A stretch of DNA of 64,000 nucleotides from Antarcticibacterium sp. 1MA-6-2. Lineage in GTDB: Bacteria; Bacteroidota; Bacteroidia; Flavobacteriales; Flavobacteriaceae. The stretch spans positions 62,001 to 126,000 of the forward strand of contig NZ_CP091036.1 in NCBI RefSeq assembly GCF_021535135.1, written 5' to 3'. Shown here piece after piece: positions 1-9,615 of the stretch. The translations under genes and the position numbers were made by a program. Position 1 is the first letter of the stretch, and each line of letters starts with the position of its first letter. Under the pieces are notes generated by a model, which searched no databases, was not told the DNA's origin, and saw only the letters and a program-made list of their open reading frames with translations.

Positions 1-1
1 T

Positions 2-595
2 GAAGATCCTGATTTTTATGAGAGAAAATATTTTGCTGGACTTGAAGGAACTTACAGGTATGAGAGCTATGATAATACGCTCAACCCTACCAGGGGGATG
101 AAATTTGAATTAGCACTTGGAGGAAAATTGAATACTCAGGACGTTGGCAGAAACTTTGGGTATGTAAAACCCTACTGGGAGTTTTTTAATGCCCTGTCCC
201 GAAATAGAAAACTGGTACTTAATTCAAGGGTGCAGGCTCAGTTTAATATTGGGGATGATTATGAATTCTATCAGGCGGCAGTTCTTGGTGGCAATACAGG
301 ATTAAGAGGATATAGGTTGCAAAGATTTGCAGGGAAAACAGCCTTTGCTGCAGGAGGAGATCTTAGATATAGCTTTAATCAATTTAAAACTTCTTTTCTA
401 CCATTTCAAATTGGAGTTTTTGGAGGTTATGACATAGGCCGGGTTTGGGCCGAAACTTTAGAGAGTAACCTGTGGCATGATAGTTACGGTGGAGGTATCT
501 GGATAAACAGTGCAGAGGCAGTAAATGGGACCTTTAGTTTATTTAGGAGTGAAGAAGGTTTAAGGTTTTCCTTTGGATTTGGCCTTAACTTCTAA
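2..595 (+). CDS. Omp85-superfamily outer-membrane barrel protein, C-terminal part
   Basis: The reading frame is already open at base 2, so this is the 3' end of a longer gene. The visible ~197 residues contain the Omp85 hallmark loop (GGNTGLRGYRLQ, equivalent to the VRGF/Y motif of BamA and TamA), alternating aromatic/polar strands, and a final Phe typical of an outer-membrane beta-signal. Members insert or translocate proteins at the outer membrane; in Bacteroidota similar barrels are also fused to phosphoesterase or patatin domains. The N-terminal domains lie outside the window, so the exact member cannot be named. The gene is followed by a strong terminator and looks unrelated to the polysaccharide locus. 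Confidence 0.75.
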   Translation, partial: EDPDFYERKYFAGLEGTYRYESYDNTLNPTRGMKFELALGGKLNTQDVGRNFGYVKPYWEFFNALSRNRKLVLNSRVQAQFNIGDDYEFYQAAVLGGNTGLRGYRLQRFAGKTAFAAGGDLRYSFNQFKTSFLPFQIGVFGGYDIGRVWAETLESNLWHDSYGGGIWINSAEAVNGTFSLFRSEEGLRFSFGFGLNF

Positions 596-632
596 AAGCC
601 CAATAACTAATTTTCATAACATCTTTAAGATA

Positions 633-677
633 GATTGAATAAAAAGGTGGCACGAGAGCCGCCTTTTTTATTCAATC
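633..677. terminator. Bidirectional hairpin terminator
   Basis: The arms GATTGAATAAAAAGGTGGC and GCCGCCTTTTTTATTCAATC flank a six-base loop and pair along almost their whole length, with a GC-rich core next to A and T tracts on both sides. It lies between the convergent ends of the barrel gene and mscS and should stop transcription from both directions. Confidence 0.9.
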
Positions 678-731
678 GTAAATTTCTCTAAAGAAAACCT
701 GAAGTAAATGAATCAAATTTACTGAGGCAAA

Positions 732-1619
732 CTATTTTTCGGGATCAGGTTTATTAATTGACAGTTTGTTCGTAAAATCTATAGTCCTTATAGGGAATGG
801 GATATTAATATCGTTGGCGTCAAATGCTTTTTTAAGTGCAATTATGGCAGCATTTTTAGCTATTAAAACATCTTTCTTCTTCGTGGCATTAACCCAAAAT
901 CTAACCACAAAATTTATAGAACTGTCTGCAAACTCATTGAACATAAATTCGATTTCCTCAGTACCATTTTGAGGAAAAAGCTCTGCCATTGTTTTTTTGG
1001 TGAGGTCCTGCACGAATTCAAGATCTGAATTATAAGCAACTCCACAATCAAGCATTACCCGCGACCTTGGTGTACGAGAGTAATTTTTAAAAGCGCCTTC
1101 TATAAGCTTGGAATTGGGTATAACAACATAATTATTGTCTGCCTCTTTAATAATGACACAACGTAAAGTGATATCAGTAACAAAACCTGCATATCCTTCG
1201 GCTTCAATCCAGTCGCCAATTTGTAGTTCAGGTATAAAACTTAAAATTACTCCTGAAAAAGTATTATTCAACGTGCCCTGCAAGGCAAGGCCTATTGCCA
1301 GACCCACAACTCCTGCACTGGCAAGTACAGTAGTTAAGACTTTATCCAGGTTTAAAAGGCCAAGAGCAATGAAGAAACCTACCAGGATTATTATAACCTT
1401 TAAAACTTTTACAGTTATTTCTCGAATTGAATCCTGCCTCACTTTGAATCGTAAAAGCCTGTCTACAATCCTGGCAGCATATTTTGCAATAAAAATAAAA
1501 AGTATAAAAACAATAATAGCCAGGATGAAATTTGGCAGACTCAGGATTATAGAATCCATCCATTCCGCTAATTTCTTCCAAAGGTTATTAAATGAATTCC
1601 TAAGGTTAAATTCCTCCAA
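732..1619 (-). CDS. mscS: Small-conductance mechanosensitive channel, MscS family
   Basis: Protein of 295 residues, close to the E. coli MscS length. An N-terminal amphipathic region is followed by membrane segments near residues 25-50, 68-90 and 95-122. The last is the pore helix with the expected Ala/Gly packing (LASAGVVGLAIGLALQG). A beta domain (GDWIEAEGYAGFVTDITLR) and a C-terminal mixed domain (PFPIRTID) follow. Known role of the family: release of solutes through the inner membrane on hypo-osmotic shock. It lies just downstream of dps on the same strand with a short gap. Family assignment is secure. Confidence 0.92.
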   Translation of the reverse strand: MEEFNLRNSFNNLWKKLAEWMDSIILSLPNFILAIIVFILFIFIAKYAARIVDRLLRFKVRQDSIREITVKVLKVIIILVGFFIALGLLNLDKVLTTVLASAGVVGLAIGLALQGTLNNTFSGVILSFIPELQIGDWIEAEGYAGFVTDITLRCVIIKEADNNYVVIPNSKLIEGAFKNYSRTPRSRVMLDCGVAYNSDLEFVQDLTKKTMAELFPQNGTEEIEFMFNEFADSSINFVVRFWVNATKKKDVLIAKNAAIIALKKAFDANDINIPFPIRTIDFTNKLSINKPDPEK

Positions 1620-1641
1620 ATCTTCGTTTTAATTATATGGA

Positions 1642-2133
1642 TTAAGTCGGTTTATGATTTTCACTGGTTTTCATTTTCCAGGCATCTAACATCCAGCTAG
1701 TTTTTTCGAGCTCTCTAATGTAAGCTCCTATCAGGTCTATTGTACCCTCGTCTTCCCCGCTCTCGGCTGTTTTAACGACTTTTCTCATTTGAGTAAGTAA
1801 AGTTCCGTGATCCTTCAGCAGGATTTTAATCATTTCTGAATCAGAAATATCTGATCGGGATTCTTTTAAATTAGATGCTTCCAGGTAATCTGTTAAATTA
1901 CTGGTAGGTTGAAACCGGAGAGTAAGAATTCTTTCTGCAATTTCATCTACTTTTAATTTTGCATCATCATATAATTCTTCAAATTTTTCGTGAAGATCGA
2001 AAAAGTTTTTACCAATTACATTCCAGTGAAAATTTCTTAGCTTTTGATAATAAAGATGATAGTCAGCCAAAAGGATGTTTAATTCTTTTACTGTTTCAGC
2101 AGTCGCTTTTTCATCTAATCCTAAATAACTCAT
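1642..2133 (-). CDS. dps: Dps-type ferritin-like DNA-protection protein
   Basis: Protein of 163 residues, normal for Dps. It carries the DNA-binding-protein signature with ferroxidase ligands contributed across the dimer (RNFHWNVIGKNFFDLHEKFE, then LYDDAKLKVDEIAERI). Family role: a dodecameric shell that oxidises and stores iron using peroxide and protects DNA under stress. It sits directly upstream of mscS on the minus strand. An intact ACTAGC (minus strand, about 1688-1693) reads in frame as Thr-Ser in LEKTSWMLDAW, a useful control showing that not every CTAG is a damaged site. Confidence 0.93.
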   Translation of the reverse strand: MSYLGLDEKATAETVKELNILLADYHLYYQKLRNFHWNVIGKNFFDLHEKFEELYDDAKLKVDEIAERILTLRFQPTSNLTDYLEASNLKESRSDISDSEMIKILLKDHGTLLTQMRKVVKTAESGEDEGTIDLIGAYIRELEKTSWMLDAWKMKTSENHKPT

Positions 2134-2228
2134 AGTTTTTATTTATTAAAAGTTTAATTTCTATACAAAATTACGATAGCTGGTCTGGTTTAAAAAACCA
2201 CTATCCTCTTTTAGTACAAGTTTAACTG

Positions 2229-2546
2229 CTAAATAGGCCTGTGCTTTTTTAGATCTAATTTGTCAAGCATCTTTTTGGATACCTGGCCACTGCTTATTCC
2301 ATAACCGTCAACTAATACCCCTTTTTTTCCTCCTTCAGTAGAAATGGCATATAAGATTGCATTGTCATCTGGGCTGCTTGGACCTTCAAATCGTAAGACT
2401 TTGTCCACGTTAAATTCTTCAACACTAAAAGTTTCCTTTTCACTTTTAATTTCTATTTGGTCATCAAGAAGATTAAAATCATATTCATAACCTTCTTCTA
2501 ATTTTAGCTTGTTAATAGCTTGCGATAATGTGCCGTAATCTTTCAT
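2229..2546 (-). CDS. Small conserved Bacteroidota protein
   Basis: Protein of 105 residues (starts MKDYGTLSQAINKLK). It resembles a small acidic family widespread in Bacteroidota that databases often call 'phosphoribosylpyrophosphate synthetase'. It is far too short for that enzyme and lacks its PRPP motif. The recognisable pattern is an N-terminal helix, then FNVDKVLRFEGPSSPDD and ILYAIST, ending with a short basic tail. No membrane segment or signal peptide. Function unknown. Not part of the polysaccharide locus by strand or content. Confidence 0.75.
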   Translation of the reverse strand: MKDYGTLSQAINKLKLEEGYEYDFNLLDDQIEIKSEKETFSVEEFNVDKVLRFEGPSSPDDNAILYAISTEGGKKGVLVDGYGISSGQVSKKMLDKLDLKKHRPI

Positions 2547-2635
2547 TTGAATAAATATTATTAGGTATTCAAGGTACTCTCATTGTAGAGGATTTCCAAT
2601 TGAAAAACCTTGTTTAGTATAAGTTTAACGCGGGT

Positions 2636-2779
2636 TTATGGCTTATCCTCCCTATTAGATTTGGTAAAAAAACCAAAAGGAATGGCTAAAAACAGGAAGA
2701 AGTACCAGCCTGTGATTAAACCAAATATTGTTATTGCTGCTGCTATAATATAGAACCAATAGGATTTTAAGAATTTCAT
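2636..2779 (-). CDS. Small hydrophobic membrane protein, 47 residues
   Basis: An ATG-to-TAA reading frame of 47 residues: short basic start (MKFLKSYW), two closely spaced hydrophobic stretches (IIAAAITIFGLITGW and FFLFLAIPFGFF), and a charged tail (TKSNREDKP). The composition and positive-inside pattern are what a real two-segment membrane miniprotein would show. It lies upstream of the 105-residue gene on the same strand. No family recognised. Confidence 0.55.
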   Translation of the reverse strand: MKFLKSYWFYIIAAAITIFGLITGWYFFLFLAIPFGFFTKSNREDKP

Positions 2780-2844
2780 ACTACTAAATTGTGCGATTTC
2801 AAGATAATACTTTAGAGCATTATAAGAAATATAAATTGAATTGA

Positions 2845-2852
2845 TACTTTTG
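2845..2852 (+). promoter_or_regulatory. Bacteroidota -7 element upstream of rmlB
   Basis: TACTTTTG matches the TAnnTTTG -7 consensus of Bacteroidota sigma factor promoters, about 68 bases before the rmlB ATG. No clear TTG -33 element is seen at 17-20 bases spacing. It is the best candidate for the promoter opening the rightward polysaccharide operon. Confidence 0.45.
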
Positions 2853-2919
2853 CTGAAATTAAATTAAATATGTGTCTGGCAGATTATGAAGTGTAGCCGG
2901 AGCAAAAGTAAAATAAAGG

Positions 2920-3971
2920 ATGAACAGAAAAATTCTCATAACCTAGTGGTGCTCGATTTTATAGGTTCTCATGTGGTCAGGCTCTTTGTAACCAAATATC
3001 CTGATTATCAAATTTTTAATTTGGATGCTCTTACTTATGCCGGGAATCTGGAGAATCTTAAGGATATTGAAGATGCTAGTAACTACACTTTCATAAAAGA
3101 AGATATAAATGACGCTGCAGTGTTGAAAGAGCTATTTCTTCAGCATAAATTCGACAGTGTCATCCATCTGGCGGCAGAATCCCATGTTGATCGTTCTATT
3201 ACAGATCCTTTATCATTTGTGAAAACAAATATTATAGGTACCATGAATCTTCTAAATGCAGCCAAAGATTTGTGGAAGGATAATTATGAGAACAAACTTT
3301 TCTACCATATAAGTACCGATGAAGTCTACGGAACTTTGGGAGAAACAGGATTTTTTAATGAAGAAACTGCATACGATCCCAATTCTCCTTATTCTGCTTC
3401 AAAAGCAGGATCAGATCATTTTGTTCGGGCATATGGGGAAACTTATGGTTTGCCATACATTATTACTAACTGTTCAAATAATTATGGTCCTAATCAATTT
3501 CCGGAGAAATTAATTCCTCTTTTTATACATAATATAGTGCAAAATAAAGCTTTACCAGTTTATGGGGATGGTAATTATACCCGTGACTGGCTATACGTAG
3601 AGGACCATGCAATAGCCATTGATTTAGCCTTTCATAAAAGCGAGGTAAAGAATACTTATAATATAGGTGGTTTTAATGAGTGGAAAAATCTTGAGCTTGT
3701 AAAGCTACTATGTACTGTTATGGACAAAAAACTTAACAGGGAAAATGGAAGTTCACAAAAACTAATCACTTTTATCAAAGACCGCCCTGGCCACGACAAA
3801 CGATATGCAATCGATGCAACGAGAATCAATAAGGAATTAGGGTGGAAACCTTCTGTTACTTTTGAGGAGGGGCTTGAAAAAACAGTAGACTGGTATCTTT
3901 CAAATGAGGAATGGTTGCGCAATGTTACATCAGGAAAATATCAGGAATATTACGAGGAGCAGTATAGGTAG
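2920..3971 (+). CDS. rmlB: dTDP-glucose 4,6-dehydratase (two apparent frameshifts)
   Basis: Converts dTDP-glucose to dTDP-4-keto-6-deoxyglucose. About 350 residues once corrected, the normal RmlB length. Start at ATG 2920 gives MNRKILI, then the NAD-binding TGGAGFIG motif, which is interrupted at 2941-2947 (ACCTAGT, expected ACCGGT) and 2951-2957 (GCTCGAT, expected GCCGGT). Together these add two bases, which accounts exactly for the frame seen downstream. Later motifs are intact: STDEVYG with catalytic Asp/Glu, YSASKAG with the catalytic Tyr/Lys, and NNYGPNQFPEKLIP. It feeds the FdtA-like and 2,3-dehydratase genes near 17-20 kb. No rmlC or rmlD is present. A longer in-frame start upstream (2886) exists but gives an unrelated N-terminus. 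Confidence 0.92.
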
Positions 3972-4031
3972 AAAAATCACATTAGGTAGTCAAATCATAA
4001 ATTCAAGATTTGATTATAAAATCTAAAATTT

Positions 4032-5477
4032 ATGTCATTAAAGAAAACTGCGATTACAGGTTTGATATGGACTTTTAGTCAGCAGTTTGGGAATCAAATG
4101 ATAGGATTTGTGGTTTCTTTAATTCTTGCAAGGATATTACTTCCCGAAGAATTTGGATTAATAGGAATGATTGCAATCTTTGTAGCTTTAGGGAATCTTT
4201 TCTCCACTGCAGGACTTTCGCAGTCTTTAATAAGGAGTAGTGACTTTAATCAGGAGGATTATTCCACTGTTTTTTTCTTTAATCTCGCAGCGAGTATTTT
4301 AGCGTACTTTCTTCTGTTTTTTTCAGCTCCATTAATTGCTTCGTTTTACTCAAAACCCATTCTTATTCCTATCGTAAGAGTGCAGGGGCTAAGCTTTATT
4401 TTTTCTGCGTTTGCTACAGTACAACTTGCAAGATTAACGAAAGAAATGGATTTTAAGACCCAAACTTTGGTAGCCATTCCAGCAGCTATTTTTGGAGGCA
4501 TTGTGGGGGTAGTTATGGCTTATACGGGATATGGAGTGTGGAGTTTGGTTGGGAGTAGTTTAATAACTACTGCTGTAAGCACAACACTTTTGTGGATCTA
4601 TTCAGGCTGGATGCCAAGTCTTATTTTTAATGTTCAAAAATTTAGGGAACATTTTTCTTTTGGTTATAAATTAACTGTTTCCGGTTTTTTAAATAAAATA
4701 TTTGACAATATTTATCTAATTGTCATAGGGAAATACTTTACTGCTGCGCAAGTTGGTTTTTATTCCCGTGCAGAAACCACAAAGCAACTACCTGTAACCA
4801 ACATTTCAGTGGCTCTTAACAGGGTGACCTACCCTCTCTTTGCTAATATTAAAGATGATAATATAAGACTGAAACGGGTATATAAGCAACTAATGCAAAT
4901 GGTTGTATTTGTTGTAGCACCTGTCCTGGTTATATTAGCTGTTCTTGCCGAGCTAGTTTTTCGATTTTTATTTACTGAGAAGTGGTTGCCAGCTGTTCCA
5001 TATTTTCAAATTTTATGTGCCATAAGTATATTATATCCTATACATGCTTATAATTTAAATGTATTGAATGTAAAAGGGAGAAGTGATTTGTTCTTAAAAC
5101 TAGAAATTTATAAAAAAATATTAATTGCCGCGGCTATTGTGGTTACTCTAAAATTAGGAATAATAGCATTATTGTATGGTCAGGTGGTAGTATCTATTTT
5201 CGCTTTTTTTATAAATACCCACTATACAGGAAAATTCATTGACTATTCGGGTTTTGACCAAACAAAAGATATTCTTCCCATTCTATTTTATGCAGCATTA
5301 TCAGGGGCTGTTGTTTTTTTTATAGATACTTATACATTATTGAAATTTGGTGATATTGTGAGAATTCTGGTAGGTGGATTTATTGGTCTGGGAATTTATT
5401 TAGGAACTGCACACCTTTTTAAGAATAGTAGTTTTCTGGAGCTGCTCAATTTATTTCAAAAGCGAAAACCCTTGTAG
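4032..5477 (+). CDS. Wzx-type polysaccharide flippase (MOP superfamily)
   Basis: Protein of 481 residues with about 12-14 hydrophobic segments and no large soluble domain. The N-terminus (KKTAITGLIWTFSQQFGNQM) and the interior (YSRAETTKQLPVTNI) are typical of the lipopolysaccharide-biosynthesis branch of the MOP exporters, which flip undecaprenyl-linked repeat units across the inner membrane. At 4952-4957 GCTAGT encodes Leu-Val in AELVFRFL, where relatives usually have Glu-Pro; this would fit a GCCGGT read as GCTAGT. One of two Wzx-like genes in the locus (the other starts at 40731). Confidence 0.88.
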   Translation: MSLKKTAITGLIWTFSQQFGNQMIGFVVSLILARILLPEEFGLIGMIAIFVALGNLFSTAGLSQSLIRSSDFNQEDYSTVFFFNLAASILAYFLLFFSAPLIASFYSKPILIPIVRVQGLSFIFSAFATVQLARLTKEMDFKTQTLVAIPAAIFGGIVGVVMAYTGYGVWSLVGSSLITTAVSTTLLWIYSGWMPSLIFNVQKFREHFSFGYKLTVSGFLNKIFDNIYLIVIGKYFTAAQVGFYSRAETTKQLPVTNISVALNRVTYPLFANIKDDNIRLKRVYKQLMQMVVFVVAPVLVILAVLAELVFRFLFTEKWLPAVPYFQILCAISILYPIHAYNLNVLNVKGRSDLFLKLEIYKKILIAAAIVVTLKLGIIALLYGQVVVSIFAFFINTHYTGKFIDYSGFDQTKDILPILFYAALSGAVVFFIDTYTLLKFGDIVRILVGGFIGLGIYLGTAHLFKNSSFLELLNLFQKRKPL

Positions 5478-5769
5478 TCATCCAGCTATTGGAATTGATC
5501 CTATAACACAGGTTTACTTTTGGGGAGAAGTAAAATGATGATTAACAATTTTCATTTGAGTAAGTAGGCAGGAGAAGTATGATTAAGTGCAAATTAATTT
5601 ATTCATTTTGACTCCTGTTTCTATAAAGCAATTAGATTTGAAAATCCCTGCGTGAAAAAGGATTAGTTTCAATTGGGGTACTGATTTTACAATTCTTTAA
5701 GAGTTCAAAAGGAAACGCTTGTTTAAGAAGTGTTATATTTGCCCCTGAATTTGTTAAAATAAAATATTA
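5478..5769. other. Intergenic region, AT-rich
   Basis: About 290 bases with no credible coding frame on either strand. It contains a -7-like element at 5734-5741 and nothing else I can support. Confidence 0.6.
5734..5741 (+). promoter_or_regulatory. Bacteroidota -7 element
   Basis: TATATTTG matches TAnnTTTG and lies about 29 bases before the ATG at 5770, a typical distance for a start of transcription just downstream. A TTG is present at 5719-5721 but is too close to serve as a standard -33 element. Confidence 0.45.
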
Positions 5770-6768
5770 ATGGTTAAAGAACGATTTCCCCAATTAAGTT
5801 CTTCAAAAGTTTTAGTTACTGGTGGTGCAGGTTTCATAGGTTCTAATCTTTGTGAAACCCTGCTTGCATTAGAGGCAGAAGTTATTTGTCTTGATAACTT
5901 TTCTACTGGAAAAAAAGAAAATCTTTCCATCTTTATAGATAATCCTCGTTTTACTTTAATAGAAGGTGATATTCGGGATCTGGGCACTTGTCATGAAGCA
6001 GCCAAAGGAGTGGATTTTATTCTACATGAAGCAGCTTTAGGTTCTGTTCCCCGTTCTCTAAAAGATCCAATTACTTCTAATGATGTAAATGTCTCTGGAT
6101 TTCTTAATATGCTTGTAGCAGCAAGGGATGCTAAAGTTAAAAGATTCATTTATGCTGCCAGTTCTTCCACATATGGAGATTCAGAAAATCTACCAAAAAT
6201 TGAAAATGTTATTGGGAAACCTCTTTCTCCTTATGCGATAACAAAATATGTAAATGAATTATATGCAGAAATTTTTAAAAACGCATATGATCTGGATACA
6301 ATTGGCTTGAGATATTTTAATGTTTTTGGCCGAAAACAAGATCCTAATGGTGCCTATGCCGCTGTAATTCCCAAATTTGTAATTCAATTAATGAACTATG
6401 AATCACCAGTTATAAATGGGGACGGAACTTACTCCAGAGATTTTACATATATTGATAATGTTATACAAATGAATCTTCTGGCGCTCACAGTAGAATCGGG
6501 TGATGCCTTAAATGAAGTTTACAATACCGCTTTTGGTGATAGAACTAATCTTCTTGAATTAACAAGCCTCCTCAAAGAATACCTTTCTGAATATGATTCT
6601 AAAATAGCAGAAGTTCCTATTAAACATGGTCCAAATCGCCCTGGGGATATTCCTCACTCTCTTGCTTCAGTAGAAAAAGCTAAATCGAAATTAGGATATG
6701 ATCCACAGTATGATATTAGAACTGGTCTAAAGGAAGCAGTAAACTGGTACTGGAATAATTTACAATAA
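5770..6768 (+). CDS. UDP-sugar C4-epimerase, WbpP/TviC type
   Basis: Protein of 332 residues, an extended short-chain dehydrogenase with NAD-binding TGGAGFIGSN (residues ~16-25), ASSSTYGDS, and catalytic YAITKYVNE. The N-terminal extension before the Rossmann motif and the substrate loop (GRKQDPNGAYAAVIPKFV) match the UDP-GlcNAc/UDP-GlcNAcA epimerases WbpP and TviC rather than GalE. It precedes a TviB-type dehydrogenase, the same pairing as in Vi antigen and Pseudomonas O6 loci. The likely product of the pair is UDP-GalNAcA. The Rossmann motif is encoded here with GCAGGT, not RCCGGY, and is undamaged, a good internal control against rmlB. Confidence 0.88.
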   Translation: MVKERFPQLSSSKVLVTGGAGFIGSNLCETLLALEAEVICLDNFSTGKKENLSIFIDNPRFTLIEGDIRDLGTCHEAAKGVDFILHEAALGSVPRSLKDPITSNDVNVSGFLNMLVAARDAKVKRFIYAASSSTYGDSENLPKIENVIGKPLSPYAITKYVNELYAEIFKNAYDLDTIGLRYFNVFGRKQDPNGAYAAVIPKFVIQLMNYESPVINGDGTYSRDFTYIDNVIQMNLLALTVESGDALNEVYNTAFGDRTNLLELTSLLKEYLSEYDSKIAEVPIKHGPNRPGDIPHSLASVEKAKSKLGYDPQYDIRTGLKEAVNWYWNNLQ

Positions 6769-6813
6769 AAAAGAGTTATTAAATTGTCATTTTAGGTAAA
6801 CGAAGAAATAATA

Positions 6814-8123
6814 ATGAACAAAGAAATAAAAATTGCAGTTATAGGCCTGGGATATGTTGGACTTCCTCTCGCCCGGTTATTTTCTACAAAATTTCCCGTT
6901 ATTGGTTTTGATATTAACCAGGCAAGGGTTAATGAATTACGGAACGGTCACGACAGTACCCTGGAGGTTGAGGATGATCTTTTGCAGAGTGCCCTTTTAG
7001 CCGCACATCCAGATAATTCGTCTTCAGAAGACTGGAGGGAAAATGGTTTATGGTGTACAACAAACATTGAGGATATACAGAATTGCAATTATTATATCAT
7101 TACTGTACCAACACCTGTGGACAAAAATAACCGTCCCGATTTAACACCGCTATACAAAAGTAGTGAAACTGTGGGTAAGGTTTTAAAAAATGGAGATATC
7201 GTCATCTATGAGTCTACTGTATATCCAGGAGTAACAGAAGATGAATGCATACCTGTGCTGGAGAGAGTAAGTGGATTAAAATTTAATGAAGAATTTTTTG
7301 CAGGTTATTCACCAGAACGTATAAATCCGGGAGATAAAGAACATACTGTAGAGAAGATTTTAAAAGTTACTGCAGGATCTACTCCCGAAATAGGCAAAAA
7401 AGTAGATGAATTATATGGGCAGGTCATTACTGCTTAGGTACTCACCTGGCTCCAACGATTAAAGTAGCAGAGGCAGCAAAGGTTATAGAGAATTCACAGC
7501 GGGACATCAACATAGCCTTCGTTAACGAATTGGCTAAGATCTTCAATATGATGAATATTGATACTCAGGATGTATTGGAAGCTGCCGGGACCAAATGGAA
7601 TTTCCTGCCATTTAAACCAGGTCTTGTTGGAGGACATTGTATAGGTGTTGATCCTTATTACCTGGCTCAAAAGGCACAGGAAATAGGATATCATCCCGAA
7701 ATTATTCTTGCTGGAAGGAGAATGAATGACAGTATGGGCCAATATGTGGCGGCTGAAGTTGTAAAACTAATGTTGCAGAATGACATAAGAGTAAAAGGTG
7801 CGAAAATTCTCGTTATGGGAATAACCTTTAAAGAAAATTGTCCAGATGTAAGAAATACAAAAGTGGTGGACGTGATAAAGAATCTAAGAGAATATGGTCC
7901 GGAAGTAATAATTTATGACCCTTTGGCCAATCCTGTCGAGGTTAAACACGAGTATGGATTGGAAACTACCAGAACCTTACCAGATACAGACTTTGATGCA
8001 ATTGTACTTACTGTCGCACATCAAGAATTTCTCTCTCAGGATCTCGAAATTTTGAAGAAACCAAATGCGGTTGTTTATGATGTTAAAGGTGTTTTAGGCG
8101 ATAAATGTGATAGGAAATTATAG
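6814..8123 (+). CDS. UDP-N-acetylhexosamine 6-dehydrogenase, TviB/WbpA family (one apparent frameshift)
   Basis: NAD-dependent oxidation of UDP-GlcNAc or UDP-GalNAc to the uronic acid. Residues ~8-25 hold the Rossmann motif GLGYVGLPLARLFS; the central domain has GYSPERINPGDKEH; the catalytic Cys is in GGHCIGVDPYYLAQ; the C-terminal UDP-binding domain begins near MGITFKENCPDVRNTKVVD. At 7432-7439 GCTTAGGT creates a stop and a +2 shift where the family motif TAGTH requires Ala-Gly, so GCCGGT is expected. With that correction the protein is ~436 residues, the normal length. Neighbours are a WbpP-like epimerase and UDP-glucose dehydrogenase. Confidence 0.9.
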
Positions 8124-8208
8124 TAGTAATAAAAGAGCGAGTTAAAAATTGTATACCCCCATCTGTTCAGATTCATCTTAAGGAGAAAGCAGATTTTAAA
8201 TTTAAAAA

Positions 8209-9603
8209 ATGGAAATAAAAAATATCTGTTGTATTGGAGCTGGCTATGTAGGAGGTCCTACCATGGCCGTTATTGCACAAAAGTGTCCTAAAATACAGGT
8301 TACTGTAGTAGACATTAATGAAAAAAGGATCGCCGCCTGGAATGATGAGGATGTAAATAATATTCCAATATACGAACCAGGACTTTCAGATATCGTTAAG
8401 GAAGCAAGAGGAAGAAATTTATTTTTTTCCACAGATGTTGACGGTGCAATAGAGAAAGCCGACATGATTTTCATTTCGGTTAATACACCAACCAAAACTT
8501 ATGGTATTGGTAAAGGAATGGCGGCAGATTTAAAATATATCGAGCTTTGTGCAAGACAAATAGCCAGAGTTGCCAAGAATGATAAAATTGTTATTGAAAA
8601 ATCAACTTTACCAGTTCGAACCGCTGCTGCCTTAAAAGAGATCCTCGATAATACAAGCAATGGCGTTAAATTTCAAATCCTTTCAAATCCTGAATTCTTA
8701 GCAGAAGGTACAGCGGTAGAAGATCTTATGGCTCCGGACAGGGTTCTTATTGGAGGAGATATAGACACAGCCGAAGGTAGGGATGCTATGCAGGCATTAG
8801 TGAAAGTATATTCCAGCTGGGTTCCCAGGGAGAATATTTTGACTACGAATGTTTGGTCTTCTGAATTATCTAAACTTACAGCAAATGCTTTTCTTGCTCA
8901 AAGGGTTTCCAGTATTAATGCGATGAGTGAATTGTGCGAAAAGACTGGGGCTGACGTTAATGAGGTCGCTAAAGCAGTTGGTATGGACTCTCGAATAGGT
9001 TCAAAATTTCTAAAATCTTCTGTTGGATTTGGTGGATCTTGTTTCCAGAAAGATATTCTTAATCTGGTCTATATTTCAAAAAGTTTTGGCTTAAATGAAG
9101 TGGCCGATTACTGGGAACAGGTAATAACAATGAATGATCATCAAAAAAGAAGATTTGCAGCAAAAATTGTTCAAACTCTTTTTAATACTGTCGCCGGAAA
9201 AAAAATAGCCATGTTAGGTTGGGCCTTTAAAAAAGATACTAATGATACCCGTGAATCTGCCGCAATTTATGTAGCAGATTACTTACTTAATGAGCAGGCA
9301 GAAATTGTAGTGTATGATCCAAAAGTGAGGGCAGAGCAAATTTATGCTGATCTTGATTATCTGGGAACCAGGAGTGAAGCGGAGAATCGCAATCTCCTTA
9401 AGGTTGTATCTACTCCTCAACAAGCTTGTGAAGAGGCACATGCTATTGCGGTTTTAACTGAGTGGGATGAATTTAAAAACCTTGAGTGGGAAAATATCTA
9501 TAAAAATATGTTAAAACCTGCCTTTTTGTTTGATGGTAGAAGGCTTCTCAATAAAAAAGAATTGGATAATTTAGGTTTTGAAACCTTTGTAATAGGTAAC
9601 TAA
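8209..9603 (+). CDS. ugd: UDP-glucose 6-dehydrogenase, long (eukaryote-like) form
   Basis: Protein of 464 residues, matching the longer animal/plant-like UGDH class found in many Bacteroidota, rather than the ~390-residue Ugd of E. coli. Motifs: [16 protein letters not shown] (NAD binding), [17 protein letters not shown], the catalytic Cys in [19 protein letters not shown], and [20 protein letters not shown]. Makes UDP-glucuronate. The next gene is a UDP-glucuronate epimerase, so UDP-galacturonate is a likely end product. Coding frame undisturbed. Confidence 0.93.
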   Translation: MEIKNICCIGAGYVGGPTMAVIAQKCPKIQVTVVDINEKRIAAWNDEDVNNIPIYEPGLSDIVKEARGRNLFFSTDVDGAIEKADMIFISVNTPTKTYGIGKGMAADLKYIELCARQIARVAKNDKIVIEKSTLPVRTAAALKEILDNTSNGVKFQILSNPEFLAEGTAVEDLMAPDRVLIGGDIDTAEGRDAMQALVKVYSSWVPRENILTTNVWSSELSKLTANAFLAQRVSSINAMSELCEKTGADVNEVAKAVGMDSRIGSKFLKSSVGFGGSCFQKDILNLVYISKSFGLNEVADYWEQVITMNDHQKRRFAAKIVQTLFNTVAGKKIAMLGWAFKKDTNDTRESAAIYVADYLLNEQAEIVVYDPKVRAEQIYADLDYLGTRSEAENRNLLKVVSTPQQACEEAHAIAVLTEWDEFKNLEWENIYKNMLKPAFLFDGRRLLNKKELDNLGFETFVIGN

Positions 9604-9615
9604 TTTTGATTTTTA

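Noticed and set aside
1135..1632. Long plus-strand reading frame opposite mscS
   Set aside because: It is antisense to a clear mscS gene, with no recognisable protein features and serine/lysine-rich composition typical of a shadow frame.
2886..2919. Longer N-terminus for rmlB from ATG 2886
   Set aside because: The reading frame from 2886 gives a lysine/serine-rich stretch and skips the Rossmann motif; ATG 2920 gives the normal RmlB start when the two damaged hexamers are repaired.
6814..8123. In-frame TAG as a recoded stop (pyrrolysine or readthrough)
   Set aside because: Readthrough would not restore the frame: the downstream sequence needs a frame change. Many breaks also contain TAA or no stop at all.
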